Shown here: positions 24,994-33,764 of the stretch, piece by piece | Position numbering within the stretch: position 1 is the stretch's first letter | Layout of the letters: each line of letters begins with the position of its first letter | Assembly (NCBI GenBank): GCA_039908345.1 | Contig: JAMOBD010000038.1 | Span: forward strand, 1 to 45,845 | Length of the DNA stretch: 45,845 nucleotides | Source: Magnetospirillum sp. WYHS-4 | GTDB lineage: Bacteria; Pseudomonadota; Alphaproteobacteria; Rhodospirillales; GLO-3 | Reading direction: 5' to 3' | Position numbers and translations under genes: made by a program | Notes under the pieces: generated by a model | The model's database searches: none | The model's input: the letters and a program-made list of their open reading frames with translations, nothing else | Told to the model about the DNA's origin: nothing

Positions 24994-25122
24994 TCGCCTT
25001 CCCGGCGATCACGGCGGCTGGCGCGCCGGTAGCCCTCGGGGTGAAGGCGCGGTTGACGGACACGGGACGGCTTTCCTCGCGGGAGCGGGGGAAGCCGTTC
25101 CCGGTTTCGGGAGACCTTCTTC

Positions 25123-25641
25123 ATGGCTTTCGCCCTGCAAGCGGGCCTGATGGCCCTGGCGCTGGTGGCGCTGATTGCCGCGATGTTGTCCGACTTCACC
25201 AGCATGCGCATCCCGAACCTGTTCTCGGTAGGGGTGGCCCTTCTTTTCCTTCCCGTCGCCATCCTGGCGGACCTGCCCTGGCAGGCTATCGCCATCGATC
25301 ACCTGGCGACCGCCGCCGGCATTCTCCTGGTCGGCATCCTGGTCTTCGCCCGGGGCTTGATGGGGGGTGGCGACGTCAAGCTGCTGGTCGCCGTCGGCCT
25401 CTGGACCGGCTGGAAGCCGTTGCCCGAATACCTCTTGTTGACTGCCCTGCTAGGTGGAGTCGTCGCCCTGTTCGCCCTCTCCCTGCGACGCCCTCCCGGG
25501 TCGCTGCTGCTGGTCTGGCTACCGGTCCTGCGCCATGGCTTCGGCGACGGCAAGAACGTCCCCTACGGGCTTGCCATCGGTGCCGCGGCCCTCTGGATGG
25601 CGCCCCGTCTCGACACCTTCCCCAAGGCTTGGTTGCCATGA
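25123..25641 (+). CDS. cpaA: Prepilin peptidase CpaA/TadV
   Basis: A 172-aa membrane aspartic protease that cleaves Flp and TadE/TadG leaders. The two catalytic aspartates are at residue 24 (AMLSDFTSMRIPN) and residue 84 (GLMGGGDVKLL). Helices fill the rest, and VPYGLAIG near the C-terminus is the conserved A24 ending. It lacks the methyltransferase domain of PilD, as expected for Tad systems. Its stop overlaps the next ATG. Confidence 0.93.
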   Translation: MAFALQAGLMALALVALIAAMLSDFTSMRIPNLFSVGVALLFLPVAILADLPWQAIAIDHLATAAGILLVGILVFARGLMGGGDVKLLVAVGLWTGWKPLPEYLLLTALLGGVVALFALSLRRPPGSLLLVWLPVLRHGFGDGKNVPYGLAIGAAALWMAPRLDTFPKAWLP

Positions 25642-26486
25642 AGCTCCTGCGTTACGGCCCTCCCGGCGGCGAAAGGCCGGGCTTGCTGGCCCCCGACGGC
25701 AGCCTGCGCGACCTGTCGGCGGTGGTCGCCGACGTCACCCCGGATGTTCTGGCGCCCGAGCGGCTGGCCGCCCTGGCGGCCCTCGATCCCGCTACCCTGC
25801 CCATCGTTCCCGGCACCCCACGCCTGGGACCGCCGCTGGCCGGCATCGGCAAGATCCTCGGCATCGGCTGGAACTACGTCGAGCACTGCGCCGAAACCGG
25901 CACCCCGCCGCCCAAGGAGCCACTGGTCTTCGCCAAGGCGACCACCGCCCTGGCCGGTCCCCACGACATCCTGGTGCTGCCCCGCGGTTCCACCCATACC
26001 GACCACGAAGTCGAACTGGCCGTCGTGATCGGCCGGCGCGCCCTCTATGTGGAAGAAGCGGACGCTCTGGCCCATGTGGCCGGCTACGCGGTGATGAACG
26101 ACATCTCGGAGCGGGAATACCAGAAAAAGCGCGGCGGGGAATTCCTCAAGGGCAAGAGCTTCGACGGCTTCGCCCCCCTCGGGCCCTGGCTGGTCACCCG
26201 CGACGAGGTAGCCGATCCCCAGAACCTCCCCCTGTGGCTGGACGTCAACGGCGAACGCCGCCAGGACGGCAATACCTCGGCCATGGCCTTCGGCGTAGGA
26301 TTCCTGGTGTCCTACCTGAGCCAGTTCATGACCCTGATGCCGGGCGACGTGATTACCACGGGGACCCCGCCGGGCGTCGGCTGGGGCCGCGATCCCCAGG
26401 TCTTCCTGAAACCCGGCGATGTCATGACCCTGGGAGTGGCCGGACTAGGCAGCCAGCGCATCGAGGTTGCCGGATGGCCGGCATGA
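25638..26486 (+). CDS. Fumarylacetoacetate-hydrolase-family protein
   Basis: A 282-aa enzyme of the FAH superfamily, which splits or decarboxylates small keto acids using Mg2+. The core has ILGIGWNYVEHCAETG, DHEVELAVVIGRRA (metal-binding acidic residues), GKSFDGFAPLGPWLV and TGTPPGVGWG. The substrate (acylpyruvate, oxaloacetate or a catechol-pathway acid) cannot be told. ATG 25638 overlaps the cpaA stop (ATGA); the open frame upstream is a cpaA shadow. Sharing an operon with the pilus peptidase may be only packing. Confidence 0.9.
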   Translation: MKLLRYGPPGGERPGLLAPDGSLRDLSAVVADVTPDVLAPERLAALAALDPATLPIVPGTPRLGPPLAGIGKILGIGWNYVEHCAETGTPPPKEPLVFAKATTALAGPHDILVLPRGSTHTDHEVELAVVIGRRALYVEEADALAHVAGYAVMNDISEREYQKKRGGEFLKGKSFDGFAPLGPWLVTRDEVADPQNLPLWLDVNGERRQDGNTSAMAFGVGFLVSYLSQFMTLMPGDVITTGTPPGVGWGRDPQVFLKPGDVMTLGVAGLGSQRIEVAGWPA

Positions 26487-27304
26487 TCGTCGCCCAGCTT
26501 TCCGATTTCCACTTCCGGAGCGACGGCATCCCCATCAAGGGCAAGGTGGACGGCGCCAAGGCGCTGGCCGCCGCCCTCGATCACATCAAGACGCTCACGC
26601 CAGGGCCCGACTTGGTTCTGGTCACCGGGGACCTGATCGACAAGAGCGGCCGCCCCGACTACGGCCCGGTGAAGGAAGGCTTGGCGAGCCTGGGCGTTCC
26701 CGTCTACGCGATCCCCGGCAACCACGACGACCGGGAAGCCATGCGGACGGCCTTCGCCGATTTGGGCTACCTGCCCGCCGAGGGCGAATTCCTCCATTAC
26801 ACGGTCGAAGGCCACTCCTTGCGCCTGATCGGCCTCGACACCCAGGTGCCCGGCACCTACCTCGGGGAACTCTGTCCGGCCCGACTGGCCTGGCTGGAAG
26901 ACCGGTTGGCCGAGGCTCCCGATCGCCCCACCCTGCTGTTCATGCATCATCCGCCCTTCCGGACCGGCATCCATTTCATGGACCGCTCGCCCTTTCGGGG
27001 TGCCGAGCCCTTCGACGCCCTGTTGCGCCGCCATCCCCAGGTGCTGCGCCTGCTTTGCGGCCATCTCCACCGGCCGGTCGAGGCTCGTTTCGGCGGCACC
27101 GTCGCTTCCACGGCCCCGGCCATCGCCTTCCAGATGTCCCTGGATCTGCGGCCCGGGGCGGAGTCCACCTTTGTCCTGGAGCCGGCCGCCTGCCCGGTCT
27201 TCCTCTGGCGCCCCGACACCGGTCTGGTCGGCCACCTGAGCCCGATCGGCGACTACGGCCCCCGCCATCCCTTCACGAGCGGCATGACGGCCGGAACCCA
27301 ATGA
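26474..27304 (+). CDS. Metallophosphoesterase, CpdA-like
   Basis: A 276-aa calcineurin-type phosphoesterase with all metal motifs: LSDFHF (DxH), VTGDLID, PGNHDD, MHHPP and CGHLHRP. The layout is that of CpdA-type 3',5'-cAMP phosphodiesterases, but substrate proof is absent. ATG 26474 is preferred because GAGG lies seven bases upstream; ATG 26483 would overlap the FAH stop. Degrading cAMP would fit with the Crp-type regulator of the same locus, a speculative link. Confidence 0.87.
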   Translation: MAGMIVAQLSDFHFRSDGIPIKGKVDGAKALAAALDHIKTLTPGPDLVLVTGDLIDKSGRPDYGPVKEGLASLGVPVYAIPGNHDDREAMRTAFADLGYLPAEGEFLHYTVEGHSLRLIGLDTQVPGTYLGELCPARLAWLEDRLAEAPDRPTLLFMHHPPFRTGIHFMDRSPFRGAEPFDALLRRHPQVLRLLCGHLHRPVEARFGGTVASTAPAIAFQMSLDLRPGAESTFVLEPAACPVFLWRPDTGLVGHLSPIGDYGPRHPFTSGMTAGTQ

Positions 27305-27311
27305 AACCCAT

Positions 27312-27340
27312 TTGCATCGAATTGACGTCTACGCCATAAT
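27312..27340 (+). promoter_or_regulatory. Candidate promoter of the hemerythrin genes
   Basis: TTGCAT (27312-27317) and CATAAT (27335-27340) are separated by 17 bases, 27 bases ahead of the first hemerythrin ATG. The match to sigma70-type elements is fair. No clear FNR-type site is seen. Confidence 0.4.
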
Positions 27341-27367
27341 TTCAAATCATCCCAAACAAGGCATCTC

Positions 27368-28168
27368 ATGCATTTTGTCGATCCCGACAGCATCCCCACC
27401 ACCGGCAACGCGGCGATCGATGCCCACCATCGTCACATCGCCCACGCGGTGAACCATGTCTACGAAGCCTGGAAGGGATGGGACGGCATCGGATCGCTGG
27501 ATACGAGCCTGGCGGCAGCCTTGCGCGACGTGGAAATCCACTTGACGGTGGAAGAGATCATCACCCGCGGCGCCGGATACCAGGAATGGAAGTTCCACGA
27601 AACCCTGCACGATGCGCTGCGGTCCCGCCTGCGCGACGTGGCCGAACACGCCGGGGCCGTCCCCCACCGTCACCTGAGCCTGATGCAGGCCTTCGAATTC
27701 TTCGACCAAATGATCTTCCAGCATGAATTCTTCGACGACCAGGACTTCTGGGACACCTTCCGCCGCCATGCCGAGGCCCCGCGCGGTCCGCGCTTGGTGA
27801 CCTGGGATTCGCGGCTGGTCTTGGGGGAGAACGGCGTCGATTCCCGGCATTCGGAATTGGTGGCGGCGCTGAACGCCGTGCACGAGGCGATCGCCGACCG
27901 GGCCGCCTGCGATGACGTCCTGGCCCGTTTCGATATCCTGCGGGACGACTGGCTGGCCCACCTGGAGACCGAGGTCACGCGGATCGGCAGGCCGGAATCC
28001 CAACCCGCCAAGCAGGCCCGCGAAGCCATCGACATCCTGCGTGCCGACTTGGCCCTTGCCCGCCGCCATTGCGAGGACGGCGATTGCGAAGCCACGGGGG
28101 CCTTCCTGGTCAACCAGGCACGCTTCTGGCTGTTGGACCACATCACCTATCAGCACCGGCTGTTCTGA
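27368..28168 (+). CDS. Double-domain bacteriohemerythrin, second site degenerate
   Basis: A 266-aa soluble protein with two hemerythrin-like four-helix domains, which bind O2 at a non-heme di-iron site. Domain 1 has a full ligand set by pattern: His21, His58-x3-Glu62, His77-x3-His81, His119 and Asp124. Domain 2 keeps His161, His198-x3-Glu202 and His258, but the HxxxH pair is replaced by Gln212 and Gln216, and the last Asp by His263. Domain 2 therefore probably binds iron poorly or not at all. AAGG lies before the ATG. The paralogous gene follows ten bases later; hemN is next. Confidence 0.85.
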   Translation: MHFVDPDSIPTTGNAAIDAHHRHIAHAVNHVYEAWKGWDGIGSLDTSLAAALRDVEIHLTVEEIITRGAGYQEWKFHETLHDALRSRLRDVAEHAGAVPHRHLSLMQAFEFFDQMIFQHEFFDDQDFWDTFRRHAEAPRGPRLVTWDSRLVLGENGVDSRHSELVAALNAVHEAIADRAACDDVLARFDILRDDWLAHLETEVTRIGRPESQPAKQAREAIDILRADLALARRHCEDGDCEATGAFLVNQARFWLLDHITYQHRLF

Positions 28169-28178
28169 AGCGCCCGGC

Positions 28179-28976
28179 ATGAGCTTCGTCGACCCCGACC
28201 ACATCCCGAACACCGGCAACGCCGCCATCGACGCCCATCATCGGCGCATCGCCGTCCAGGTCAACGACCTGTTCGATGCCTGGAAGGCGGGGGGAGCGCC
28301 GACAGCCCTCAACAGCCGCCTTGATGAGGTGCTGCTGGAGATTTCGGATCATTTCGCCGCCGAGCGTTCCCTGGTGCGGGGGGCCGGCTACGCGGAGTGG
28401 GACACCCACGAGCCCATCCACGACACCATGCGGGAACGCATGGGGTCGATCCGCGCCGCCGTCGCCCAGGCTTCCAGCCATACCGACGGCATGATCGACG
28501 CTTTCCGCTTCTTCGAGGACCTGATCTTCAAGCACGAGTTCTTCGACGACCAGGACTTCTGGGACGCCTTCGCCCACTTGCCGCGGCGGGGAGGCGAAGA
28601 CCTGATCTCCTTTGGACCGGAACACCGGATCGGCCGGACCGCCATCGACGCCGAGCACGAGGAACTGGTTCGCCTGCTCAACGGCATCCACTCGGCTCTC
28701 GCGGACGGAGAGCCGGAACCGCTGCTCTGTATTCGCGTCCAGGCCCTGCGCAACGCCGCCATCACCCATTTCACCCACGAGGAAGACACCATGCGGTCGA
28801 TGGGGCATCCCGATCTCAAGGAGCACACGGTGCTCCACCGGGTCATGCTGCGCGACCTGGAGGACGCCATCCATCTCTGCCGCGAGGGCCGGCGGGACGA
28901 CATGAAGGACTTGGTGTCCACCGGCATCCGTTATTGGCTGCTCGACCACATCGCCGTCTGGGACCGGCGCATCTGA
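28179..28976 (+). CDS. Double-domain bacteriohemerythrin, both sites intact
   Basis: A 265-aa paralogue of the preceding protein. Domain 1 ligands fall at exactly the same positions (His21, His58, Glu62, His77, His81, His119, Asp124). Domain 2 is complete: His160, His197-x3-Glu201, His216-x3-His220, His257 and Asp262. ATG 28179 starts MSFVDPDHIPNTGNAAIDAHH, matching the paralogue; the longer open frame upstream is a shadow. Likely roles are O2 storage, delivery or sensing in a microaerobic cell; membrane and chemotaxis domains are absent. Confidence 0.88.
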   Translation: MSFVDPDHIPNTGNAAIDAHHRRIAVQVNDLFDAWKAGGAPTALNSRLDEVLLEISDHFAAERSLVRGAGYAEWDTHEPIHDTMRERMGSIRAAVAQASSHTDGMIDAFRFFEDLIFKHEFFDDQDFWDAFAHLPRRGGEDLISFGPEHRIGRTAIDAEHEELVRLLNGIHSALADGEPEPLLCIRVQALRNAAITHFTHEEDTMRSMGHPDLKEHTVLHRVMLRDLEDAIHLCREGRRDDMKDLVSTGIRYWLLDHIAVWDRRI

Positions 28977-29037
28977 CGCTTGGACAGGCCCGACGTTCCA
29001 GGCTAACGTGGCGCCACCGAAGCCAAGGACGGGCACC

Positions 29038-30387
29038 ATGACCGGCGATCTCCTGACCAAGTACGACCTGCGGGTTCCCCGCTACACCAGCTACCCCACC
29101 GCGCCCCACTTCTCCGAAGCGGTGGATGGGGATCTCTACCGGGAATGGCTGGGAACCTTGGCCCCGGAGACCGGCCTGTCGCTCTATTTCCATATCCCGT
29201 TCTGCGATTCCATGTGCTGGTTTTGCGGCTGCTACACCAAGATCGTGAAGCGCTATGAACCGGTGCGCGAGTACCTGGACAGCCTGCTGGCGGAAATCGA
29301 CCTGGTGGCCGCCGCCCTGCCCGGCCGCTTCCGGGCCCGCCATCTGCACTGGGGCGGCGGCAGCCCAACCATGCTGCGGGGCGACGACTGGCTGGAGATC
29401 ATCGACCGCCTGCGCGCCCGCTTCGACGTGGCGCCCGACGCAGAAATCGCCGTCGAGCTGGACCCCCGCACCGCCACCGAGGACTACGTGAAGGCCCTGG
29501 CGGCGGCCGGGGTCAACCGGGCCAGCATCGGGGTGCAGGACTTCGATGCCGAAGTCCAGGCGGCGATCAACCGCATCCAGCCCTTCGAGATGACGAAGCA
29601 GGTGGTCGACTGGCTACGCAAGCACGGCATCGCACGGGTCAACATGGACCTGATGTACGGCCTGCCCCGGCAGGACACGGCGCGGGTGCTGCGCGAGGTG
29701 GAACTGGCCGCCAGCCTGAAGCCGGCACGAGTCGCCCTGTTCGGCTACGCCCATGTCCCCTGGATGAAGAGCCACCAGAAGATGATCGACGAAGCCGCCC
29801 TGCCCGGCACCCAGGAACGCTGGGAGCAGTTTTCGGCGGCGTCGGAGCGGCTGGAGGACCTCGGATACAGGGCGGTCGGACTCGACCATTTCGCCTTGCC
29901 GGACGACAGCCTGGCGGTGGCATTGGGCGAAGGCGGGCTGCACCGCAATTTCCAGGGCTACACTACCGACCGCGGCCAGGTGCTGATCGGCATGGGCGCC
30001 TCCGCCATCGGCCAATTGCCCCAGGGCTACGTGCAGAACGCGCTGCCGCTCAAGGACTACGGCAACGCCATCGCCCAAGGCCGCTTCGCCACCCGCAAGG
30101 GCCTGGCGCTCACCGCCGAGGACCGCCTGCGGGCCGACGTGATCGAGCGCCTGATGTGCGACCTCGCCCTCGACCTGGACGCCGTCTGCGCCCGCCACGG
30201 CGTCACGCGCGACCACTTCGCCGCCGACCTGAAGAAGCTGGAACCCTTGGCCGCCGACGGCCTGCTGATCCTGGACGGCGGCAAGGTGGCCGTGACGACG
30301 GCCGGCCGCGCCTTCGTCCGCCTGGCCGCCGCCGCCTTCGACGCCTACCTGGAACAAGGCCAGAAGCGCCACTCCAAGGCCGTATGA
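29038..30387 (+). CDS. hemN: Oxygen-independent coproporphyrinogen III oxidase
   Basis: A 449-aa radical-SAM enzyme that decarboxylates coproporphyrinogen III without O2 in heme synthesis. HIPFCDSMCWFCGCYTKI carries the CxxxCxxC cluster motif plus the extra cysteine typical of true HemN rather than HemW. HWGGGSPTML is the SAM-binding glycine motif, and the C-terminal HemN domain is present (FQGYTTDRGQVLIGMGASAIG). ATG 29038 is chosen from the family N-terminus (LLTKYDLRVPRYTSYPT). A loose -35/-10 pair, TTGGAC 18 TAACGT, ends 28 bases upstream. Position after the hemerythrin genes suggests low-oxygen physiology. Confidence 0.94.
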   Translation: MTGDLLTKYDLRVPRYTSYPTAPHFSEAVDGDLYREWLGTLAPETGLSLYFHIPFCDSMCWFCGCYTKIVKRYEPVREYLDSLLAEIDLVAAALPGRFRARHLHWGGGSPTMLRGDDWLEIIDRLRARFDVAPDAEIAVELDPRTATEDYVKALAAAGVNRASIGVQDFDAEVQAAINRIQPFEMTKQVVDWLRKHGIARVNMDLMYGLPRQDTARVLREVELAASLKPARVALFGYAHVPWMKSHQKMIDEAALPGTQERWEQFSAASERLEDLGYRAVGLDHFALPDDSLAVALGEGGLHRNFQGYTTDRGQVLIGMGASAIGQLPQGYVQNALPLKDYGNAIAQGRFATRKGLALTAEDRLRADVIERLMCDLALDLDAVCARHGVTRDHFAADLKKLEPLAADGLLILDGGKVAVTTAGRAFVRLAAAAFDAYLEQGQKRHSKAV

Positions 30388-30418
30388 TCCCTTGGCTTGT
30401 ACGGCGGCGGCCGCCGTG

Positions 30419-33400
30419 TTACCTCGGAGCACACGGGGCGTAGCTCAGCCTGGTAGAGCGCCTGCTTTGGGAGCAGGAAGCCGCTGGTTCGAATCCAGTC
30501 GCCCCGACCAAGCTTTTCAACAGGAAAGCGACGAACTCGTCCTCCGGAACCGGCTTGCTGAACAGGTATCCCTGGGCCCGGTCACACCCCATGGTACGCA
30601 GAATGCCGAGTTGCGCTTCGGTTTCCACGCCCTCTGCGATGACCTTGATATCGAGCGCATGGGCCATTCCGATAATGGCTGCGGCGATGGCCCGGCTGTT
30701 CTTCTCCGCTACCAGTTCCCGGACGAAAGCACGGTCGATCTTCAGGTAGTGCACCGGCATACGGAGCAACTGGCTCAATGACGAATATCCGGTTCCGAAA
30801 TCATCCACCGCGATGGCCAAGCCAAGCTCTCCCAAGCCGTTCAGGGTTATCAGGTTCGCCTCGACATCGCGCATCAAGGAGGATTCCGTGATTTCCAACA
30901 GAACCCGGTCGTATGCCGTTCCGGCAGAGGCAATGGTCCTTTGGAAACGGGGGATCAGGTCCGTATCGTCCAACTGCCGTGTGGAAACGTTGACCGAGAC
31001 ATAAGGAGCCGCGTCCGTCCCGGCCCGCGCCTGCCAGCGGGCCTGCGCCGCACAGGCTTCCTCCAGGACCCATTGGCCGATCAGTGAAATCGCTCCCGTT
31101 TTTTCGGCCACCGGAATAAACCGGTCGGGCGATACCGGCCCGTCGGCCGGAAACCAGCGAATCAGCGCCTCGGCCCCGACGATGCACGTCGAGGCGACAT
31201 CCACGATGGGCTGGTACATAAGCCGCATCTCATCTCGTTCCAGGGCGGTCCTGAGCCCATTGCCGAGAGCCAATTCGCGCTTGGCCCTTTCGTGAATCTC
31301 GTCATTGAATATCTTCCAGTTGTCCCGCCCCTGGTCCTTGGCCAAATACATGGCGGCATCCGCGTTGCGCAACAGATCTTCGGGCGTTACCGCGTCCCCA
31401 ATGCCGAAGGCGATACCGACACTGGCCGAGATGTAAAGGGTCTGACCCCGGATCCGGAAGCAATTGCGCAGTTCCTCGACCACCCTTTGGGCCACGGTGG
31501 CCAGTTGGGCGTCGTCGTCGATCTGTTCGCAGAGGATGACGAATTCGTCACCGCCAAGCCGTGCCAATGTGTCGCCCGGCCGCACGATGCCGATCAGTCG
31601 TTTGCTCGCCTCAATCAGCAACTCGTCACCGACGTCATGGCCATGGCTATCGTTGACCAGTTTGAAACCATCGAGATCGATGAACAGCAGCCCCACCAAT
31701 TTGGTCGATCGCTGGCCGCGGCTCAGGGCATTGGATATCCGGTCGCGAATCAAAGCCCTGTTCGGCAGGTTCGTCAGGGGATCGTGCGTCGCCTGCCAAG
31801 TCAATTCCTCCTCGATCTTCTTGCGTTCCGAGACATCTTGGAGGGTCGCGACCAGGACCCAGCCATCCTCGCCATGAACTTTGGAAATCGACGCCTGCGC
31901 CGGAAATTCGGACCCGTCCTTGCGATAGCCGGCGATGGCACCCCGGCGCCCCATGGGGATGGACATGTCGTCGGAGTGCAGAAACCGCTCAAGGAAACGG
32001 GCATGGATCTTCCGCGACTGGGGCGGCACGAGAAGGTGGACGGGCAGGCCCAGCAATTCGGATTCCGCATAGCCGAACAGGGTACAGGCACTTTCGTTGG
32101 CCTGGAGAATGTGCCCCCCTTCGTCCGTCGCGACGATCGCCGTGTCGGCAATGGAAAGAATCTGGCTCAAGGCCCGTTTGCTCGCCACGGCATGGGAATC
32201 GAGGGAAGACATGTCCAGACAGGTCAGGGCATAGCCGTTCGGCTCCTGGGCATCGTCGTGCATCGGCTCGACGCGAACGAACCGAGCTCCCGTTTCGCCG
32301 TCGAGAAGGAGGGCTTCCAGGATTCCCGACCAGGGCGCCGCGAGGGCCTTATTGTCGAGAATCTCGTCAAAAATCCCAGGGTGCTTCCAAAGGTCGCCGC
32401 CCGCACGGCCAAGAAAAGCCTGTTGATTGCGGGATCGCCAGAGGCGCAGAAATGGCTCGTTGACGTAGGCGACCGTCTTGTCCCTGGATAACAAAGCTAT
32501 CCCCGTCATGTCGAACAGACGGTCGAGCGGCGGCGATGGCGGCCGAAGAGCCCGGCGTTCAACCTCATCCCCGCTCGGCAGGTCGAATAGATGACGGTAG
32601 CGCGTCGGAATCACCGGCGCGATCTGCCCGAAATTCTCGATAAGTTCGAAGGTGCCATCCTCCCGGCAGCAAGCCAGGTAACCGTTGACCGCGGCATGAT
32701 GGGTCAGTGGGTCCATACTGACCTCGCCCTGAGGTCCGGTTACGGACACCTGTTCCAACGCGACGATCAGATCCTCGACACCAAGGGAGCCGGCTCGGCG
32801 AACCGCTTCGGCAAACGCCTTGACGCAGAGATACGTACCTTCGCCGAAATTGGTCAGCAGACCATTTCCCCCGGGCCAGATTCCAGTCACCCCCGGCAAG
32901 TTCGAGAGGCGTTCCAGGTAGGCCCGGTTGGCCGGCGTGTCGACGGACATGAAGTAGGTGTTACTGGAATAGAATCCCGCCCGAACCTCGGGCGGAAGAT
33001 AGCCGACCATGGATTCGTCGTAATGCCCCATGACCACCGCCATGCGATCCTTAAGGCCGAGTTCCGAGAAGCGGGTCAGCAGGTTGATCTGATCGGCGCC
33101 GGCGAAATAGGGCACGAACACGTCGGCGCCCGACTTGGCGAGTTCGTCCAGCAACTCGTCGATATCCGCCGAACCGATAGGCAGATAGGTCTCGCCCACT
33201 ACCTCGCCGCCAAGGCCGGCCAGTGCCATCTTGGCCGCGTCGATCGAGCCGCGCGGCCATTCGTAATTGCTGCCGGCAAAGAACATCTTTGGGCCGAAGC
33301 GATCGGCCATGTAGGGAATCATGCGGTCGATCTGCTGGTTGGGCAGGGCCGCGAAATGGAAAAAGTAGCGCGACGAGATGCTGCCCTCGTAGAAAGAGAA

Positions 33401-33721
33401 GTTCAAATGCGGAACCCGGCGCGGGTCGGCCACGCGGTTGGCGACGGCAATCCGCGAATTGGACAGAAGGTTGCCGATGATACCGACGCATCCCATCTCA
33501 TCGACCAGACGTTCGGCCGCCGGGACTGCCGTTTCCGGAAGACTGCCATCATCCACGATCACCAGTTCCAAGGGCCGCCCCAGCAATCCCCCGGCCGCGT
33601 TCACCTCGTCGCAGGCAATGCGGCCGGCCCAAGTGATTTCCGGCCCGTACAGAGCGACCAAGCCGGTGAGCGGCGCCATCAGCCCCAAGCGAACGGTCGT
33701 GACGTCATCATGCTTTATCAT
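30419..33721 (-). CDS. Cytosolic PBP-PAS-PAS-GGDEF-EAL c-di-GMP enzyme
   Basis: A 1100-aa protein from ATG 33721. Residues about 8-370 are a type-1 periplasmic-binding-protein fold (VRLGLMAPLTGLVALYGPE, AAGGLLGRPLELVIVDDG) of the amide/urea receptor type, but no signal peptide or membrane helix exists, so it should sense a ligand in the cytoplasm, as AmiC does. PAS domains lie at about 397-510 and 520-640. GGDEF is intact (RLGGDEF near 724) with an RxxD inhibitory site (RPGD) five residues before it. The EAL domain has GAEALIRW near 852 and DDFGTGYSSL, so both activities look possible. The natural end is near FLLKS; the frame then reads 27 residues antisense through tRNA-Pro to TAA 30419-30421. 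Confidence 0.88.
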   Translation of the reverse strand: MIKHDDVTTVRLGLMAPLTGLVALYGPEITWAGRIACDEVNAAGGLLGRPLELVIVDDGSLPETAVPAAERLVDEMGCVGIIGNLLSNSRIAVANRVADPRRVPHLNFSFYEGSISSRYFFHFAALPNQQIDRMIPYMADRFGPKMFFAGSNYEWPRGSIDAAKMALAGLGGEVVGETYLPIGSADIDELLDELAKSGADVFVPYFAGADQINLLTRFSELGLKDRMAVVMGHYDESMVGYLPPEVRAGFYSSNTYFMSVDTPANRAYLERLSNLPGVTGIWPGGNGLLTNFGEGTYLCVKAFAEAVRRAGSLGVEDLIVALEQVSVTGPQGEVSMDPLTHHAAVNGYLACCREDGTFELIENFGQIAPVIPTRYRHLFDLPSGDEVERRALRPPSPPLDRLFDMTGIALLSRDKTVAYVNEPFLRLWRSRNQQAFLGRAGGDLWKHPGIFDEILDNKALAAPWSGILEALLLDGETGARFVRVEPMHDDAQEPNGYALTCLDMSSLDSHAVASKRALSQILSIADTAIVATDEGGHILQANESACTLFGYAESELLGLPVHLLVPPQSRKIHARFLERFLHSDDMSIPMGRRGAIAGYRKDGSEFPAQASISKVHGEDGWVLVATLQDVSERKKIEEELTWQATHDPLTNLPNRALIRDRISNALSRGQRSTKLVGLLFIDLDGFKLVNDSHGHDVGDELLIEASKRLIGIVRPGDTLARLGGDEFVILCEQIDDDAQLATVAQRVVEELRNCFRIRGQTLYISASVGIAFGIGDAVTPEDLLRNADAAMYLAKDQGRDNWKIFNDEIHERAKRELALGNGLRTALERDEMRLMYQPIVDVASTCIVGAEALIRWFPADGPVSPDRFIPVAEKTGAISLIGQWVLEEACAAQARWQARAGTDAAPYVSVNVSTRQLDDTDLIPRFQRTIASAGTAYDRVLLEITESSLMRDVEANLITLNGLGELGLAIAVDDFGTGYSSLSQLLRMPVHYLKIDRAFVRELVAEKNSRAIAAAIIGMAHALDIKVIAEGVETEAQLGILRTMGCDRAQGYLFSKPVPEDEFVAFLLKSLVGATGFEPAASCSQSRRSTRLSYAPCAPR
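30434..30510 (+). tRNA. tRNA-Pro (anticodon TGG)
   Basis: The 77-nt cloverleaf is complete. The acceptor stem CGGGGCG (30434-30440) pairs with CGCCCCG (30500-30506), followed by A and an encoded CCA. The D arm contains AGCTCAGCCTGGTAGAGC. The anticodon stem is CCTGC / GCAGG with loop TTTGGGA, giving TGG. The T arm contains GGTTCGAATCC. No terminator follows; the 3' end abuts the coding region of the antisense GGDEF-EAL gene. Confidence 0.97.
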
Positions 33722-33764
33722 GGCGCGATATTTAGCCGCCGGCAGGACGAAAAAGAAAGGTTCT

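Noticed and set aside
30434-30510. The GATGFEPAASC-type C-terminus of the EAL protein as a functional domain
   Set aside because: It is exactly the reverse complement of tRNA-Pro, a known type of annotation artefact, so it is not evidence of a conserved protein segment.
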